Below, in pieces: positions 60,483 to 64,000 of a DNA stretch of 64,000 nucleotides. The stretch covers positions 31,443,001 to 31,507,000 of the forward strand of contig NC_091013.1 in NCBI RefSeq assembly GCF_041296385.1, given 5' to 3'. The stretch comes from Aphelocoma coerulescens (taxonomy: Eukaryota > Chordata > Aves > Passeriformes > Corvidae). Below the pieces are notes generated by a model that did not search any database, was not told the origin of the DNA, and saw only the letters and a list, made by a program, of their open reading frames with translations. Numbering within the stretch: position 1 is the first letter of the stretch; each line of letters starts with the position of its first letter. Made by a program: the position numbers and the translations under genes.

Positions 60483-61737
60483 GATTGCTGAGTGGCAATA
60501 ATAACATACCATTTACAACACCAAGCTCTTAAAAGCATGAATAGTAAAAACATGAGAACTCATACTCCATCAACTCAGGAATATCTCGTTTTCTTGAGAT
60601 GAGGACAAAGGAATTACACTCTAACCAGTCCTAAGAAAACTATTTTGCAAGTCAAAACTTCCCTCTCTGAGAGAGACAAGGATGTAGTAACCACAGTATA
60701 AGCTGAGAAGAACCAGGACATATTTAGCTGAGTAGAGAAAGAAGAAGGTCACCTCCCACATGTATGAGACAGGAAGAATCTGCAGGGTCAGGAAATGTGA
60801 AGACTTTTATGAGAGGCAGTGACTGAAGATGCAAGGTTATGGTCTGAAATGACATGGCAAATGGCTGTTCTCCACAGTGACTGAGAATGGTGCCATAGGG
60901 AGAGCTTGTGGGAGGAGATGAAGAAATTTGCTTCAGCCATGAGGAACTCACTGATGTGGTGACAAGGAGACATCAGTTTGTTTTCAGTTTGAATGAGAGT
61001 GGATAAATCTGGTTATAAATGCACATGTGAATTTCAGGACAGAGACAGAAGCTGAATTTGTGCCCTGCAGTCAGTAGGTCAGGTAGGTTAAGGAAAGGAT
61101 GGAATCTCCCAGATCTGTTTGAGGAGAAATCAATGGAGAAATTGGCACGAGGAATGCCAGTGGAATTGCAGCAGGTGGCCCAGCACTGAGTCAGAGATGA
61201 ACTCCAGGCAGCAAAAGTAAACAGCACTCAGCATGCTTACAGATAAGAGGGACAAGAGCGAGATGTAGCTGTGGAGGCAAGCAGGTTCAACGTGTGTTTT
61301 CAAAGTGGAGAGATTAAACACACACTTGTTTTGAGAGGAGGGAGAAGCCAAGGCAAATAACAATGTACAGAGAGGAATAGAAAAAGAGGTAAGCAAGCAC
61401 CAGGGAGAAGACAGAATATCTTGTTCCGCTTAATGCTTGTATCCATTTTGCAGATCAGAACTGCACTAATTTGGGAAGCAGTTTATATAATCCATAAAAA
61501 TGCATTTTATTAGCCTTTTTTTACTTTGAATCACTGACTTCTAAAGAATGAGAACAGCCATAAATGCTATTGTCTCCACAGGCAGCAATTTGAAAATAGA
61601 AGATGCATGGTTACACGATAAGTGTATTTTCTTCATAAAAAATGTTTGCAAAACAGGTTTAAAATAAGGGAAAAATAACCTTAAAATATTCCATACTTCA
61701 GAAAATAACAAAATGTCTTCTTATTTTCCCCTGGTAG

Positions 61738-61801
61738 ACCACGCAATGCAGATTATTTTATGCAGGAAGCTAAACGGAAGAAGCATAAAGCAGATGCAAT
61801 G
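61738..61801 (+). CDS. AFF3: AFF3 coding exon 6 of 6 in window (first helix of C-terminal homology domain)
   Basis: This 64-nt exon has one base completing the upstream codon, then 21 codons reading [21 protein letters not shown]. It is the family-conserved start of the C-terminal homology domain (recalled AFF3: [21 protein letters not shown]), an amphipathic basic helix. The acceptor is ccctggtag| after a pyrimidine-rich stretch, and the donor is GCAATG|gtgaga. It ends in phase 0, ready for the next exon (VEKFGKA... in other vertebrates), which was not found in the remaining 2.2 kb. The codon assembled across the junction is AT+A, isoleucine, where other AFF3 sequences as I recall them have methionine. 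Confidence 0.94.
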
Positions 61802-64000
61802 GTGAGAACATTTTCTTTCCAGTTACATTGCTCCAAATAATTTTTGCAATGCAGTTTCTTCATCACTGCAGTATTGCTGGGGTAATTATAAAATCTATTA
61901 TAAGGATGGCTAGGCTTGTTAAATTAAGAAATGTTTATATAATCAAATGTTCATAGCCCAATAAACTATGACTTAACAAATAATGACTTACTGAGATAAA
62001 GGCCTGGATAAATAAAACTTTCCATTTATCCCTCTGCTTTAATTAGTAACTACAGTAATGGAGGCTGCGTAAAGGATCCACATACCTATCTTCTCAGTTT
62101 AACTAGCTGGCTAGGTCCTATAATTGCATCTCCAAATTTGGTCTGGTAGCTGAAGTATTTGTACGTTTTTTTAAAGAGCTTTGGCTTTTCAGTGCCAAAA
62201 GAATACTGGTTTGATGGCAGACGTTTCCCAACATAATCAGAAGCACACAAGGAATCTGTGTAACCCTAGAGGAACACCTAGCACACAAAGTACTGTTGCA
62301 ACAAACAGATACTTGACCTTGTCTAAAAATGTAGTCAGTAAGGAAAAGGGGAATCTGAGGTTATATGGAGCACTGAAGAGATGCTTGTCTTTCCAACCAA
62401 ATGGGTGCAACAAAGTATGCAGTGCTGCAGCAGAGCTCTGCTTAGCTGTGCCTCAGTTTTCTCCAAGGCTGTCTTTGTCCAGCACCACGGATAAGCCAGC
62501 ACAGCCCTAACAACATGAGGTCTCTGGGATGGCAGAACATGGGTGGGACCCTGCTTTAGCGTGGCTGCTTGGCAGGTGGGAGTAGCTGCATTCCTGCCTT
62601 ACTCTGTTAGACAAACACTTTGCTATCATACCATCAGGAAAGAGGAAACATGGCTCAGAGCCTCTGTTTCTTCACCTCTTTTTTCCCAGCTGTGCCGAAT
62701 GTAAAAAGGCCAAGGAAGCAGAACCAGGTCTTTCATTTAGGATACTAACACTGAGTTTTACATTCTACCTGAGTTTATTAGCACAAATTTCTATGGTTTA
62801 TTCAGTTCCATATTACTCTAAAGTGAGTCTTAAAATCAGAAAATATTGTGGAGAAGTACAAATGGTGCATTTTAGTGTGTTGCTTTAAACAGAATGGAAA
62901 GGATCACTTAATATGCAAAGGAAATTCTTAGCCTGGAGAGAAATGTTTTTATGGCAGACTCCCAGAAAGAGGAGTTGCAAGCATTATTCTCTGCTCTGCC
63001 ACAAGTTTGCTGCATGAAAGTCACCTAGGCATGGTTTAAATAGCCTTCTATCAATATCAGGTGGCTGAAATATCCTCCCCATTCAGCTTCCCTACACAGT
63101 GGACCAGCACCTTACTTACACCTTTTGAACAGCCCTTTGCAGGTGCTTTCTCTTCCTCCCTGGCTGTGTAGGCATCCTGGGGAAAATGCCATATTGCCAA
63201 AGTGCCTCCAGGCACTTTGAATCACCTTGCTGAGCTTGACACCACCTACTTTGGCACTGCACTACCTGACACAGGCACTTAGAGTGAGCAGCTTGAAAAT
63301 TACTCTAAGTCTCTCTGCTCCTCAGTCCCCCATCTGTGAAATTGGGATAATAGCACTTTCCACCCGCACTGGAGCATCAAGGGGAGAAATATAATAAAAA
63401 GTTTGTGAAGTTCTCTGGTATGATCGCAGTGGGAGTCATATAAGAACCTAAAATAGATTGAAGCTAGTGTGCCATTCCAAAGTTACTATTTAAAATCTTT
63501 ATCCCTTGGAAAAGAATAAGGTCCATTAACCTTTCACTGTGTGCATCAGATTTCAACCAAATGCATCCAGTCCATTAATGGGCTTTATGTACTGCAGGAA
63601 TTCTGACTGAAGGAGAGAGAAGTCAGGACAGAGAGGTATTAGTATGATTCATCTCTCTCTTCACATCAAAAATGAAATTCTGAGGGCAGATAAGTGGAAT
63701 GTAAGTGTACACATGTGAACATTATATGCATATTTGCATATACGCTGTTACTGAGGACATGCATATATATGTATGTAAGTGCACAAACACACACACAGAG
63801 TCAAAGAAGTACCAAAAATAGGAGAAGAAATGGGGCGAGGAAGGAGGATGGCAGAATATGCTGAGGGAGCAGAGCAGTCCCTGAAAGAGGAGAAGGATAT
63901 AGAAAGCAAATTCCTGACAAGAGGAAAACAATGCTGCAAATGGTAGGGATAAAGAAGACAGGGGAACAGAGATGAGCCTTTGTATAAGAGTTAGTAGTTG
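61802..64000 (+). other. AFF3: Start of next AFF3 intron
   Basis: This intron starts gtgaga in phase 0. The expected next coding segment (VEKFGKALNY-like) is not visible before the window ends. There is a short AT/CA-rich patch at about 63721-63799 (runs of atat, gtatgt and acacac). Nothing else is identifiable. Confidence 0.8.

Larger units (their letters stand above)
50483..61737 (+). other. AFF3: AFF3 intron (11.3 kb)
   Basis: This phase-2 intron starts gtgagt and ends ccctggtag. It carries a minus-strand CR1 immediately downstream of the exon (50653-50972), a decayed LINE reverse-transcriptase segment (about 56740-57120) and an ERVL-like LTR with an internal AGTG microsatellite (about 59886-60482). 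The remainder is AT-rich with no coding signal. Confidence 0.85.

Noticed and set aside
60315..60512. 65-codon minus-strand frame with LTHS repeats
   Set aside because: Translation of the AGTG microsatellite inside the LTR.
34392..61801. Assignment to AFF2, AFF1 or AFF4 instead of AFF3
   Set aside because: AFF2 shares SSPE/TPE-PEPP and NKWQLDKWLNKV but, as recalled, differs after it and lacks the FYTLVPFGRN and [13 protein letters not shown] segments seen here. AFF1 and AFF4 differ more.
62181..62510. 109-codon plus-strand open frame downstream of the last exon
   Set aside because: Does not resemble the expected AFF3 continuation (VEKFGKALNY-like) and has no clear acceptor in frame.

Overview
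The window is vertebrate nuclear DNA, almost certainly from a bird. It carries several CR1 LINE copies, including 5'-truncated ones ending in ATTCTATG-type 8-mer tails, plus AT-rich introns, short simple repeats and one GC-rich exon. An ERVL-like solo LTR near 60 kb resembles, from memory, a family common in neoavian birds, so a neoavian is more likely than a fowl. No bacterial, phage or plasmid feature is present, and no tRNA, rRNA or CRISPR array was seen.

The only gene supported is the central to 3' part of AFF3 (LAF4, AF4/FMR2 family) on the + strand. Six internal coding exons fit canonical GT-AG splice sites and keep one reading frame: 34392-34557, 41728-42759, 43993-44117, 47630-47831, 50355-50482 and 61738-61801. 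Together they encode about 572 residues: the serine-rich transactivation region, the NKWQLDKWLNKV block, the basic nuclear-localisation segments, the conserved SINART...LLSRIPE block, a KNEKMLRSP linker, and the first helix region of the C-terminal homology domain. Neither the start codon nor the stop codon is in the window. The 5' exons (N-terminal homology and ALF domains) and the last C-terminal exons lie outside, or were missed if very small.

Layout: 1-34391 is one long intron (at least 34 kb) with CR1 fragments, possible old DNA-transposon fragments, short tandem duplications and a few palindromes. 34392-50482 holds the first five exons, separated by introns of about 7.2, 1.2, 3.5 and 2.5 kb. 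50483-61737 is an 11.3-kb intron with a CR1, a degenerate LINE reverse-transcriptase fragment and the LTR. The sixth exon follows, then intron to the window end. The 1032-bp exon is a CpG-island-like GC peak inside AT-rich flanks.

I found no undescribed multi-gene system. The points most worth checking are the GC-driven divergence of the large AFF3 exon, a perfect palindrome carrying two E-boxes at 8946-8964, a palindromic pair of CR1 3' ends at 27771-27892, a microsatellite grown inside an LTR, and a fossil reverse-transcriptase segment at about 56.75-57.1 kb. Gene and repeat identities rest on recalled family sequences; no alignment or database search was run.
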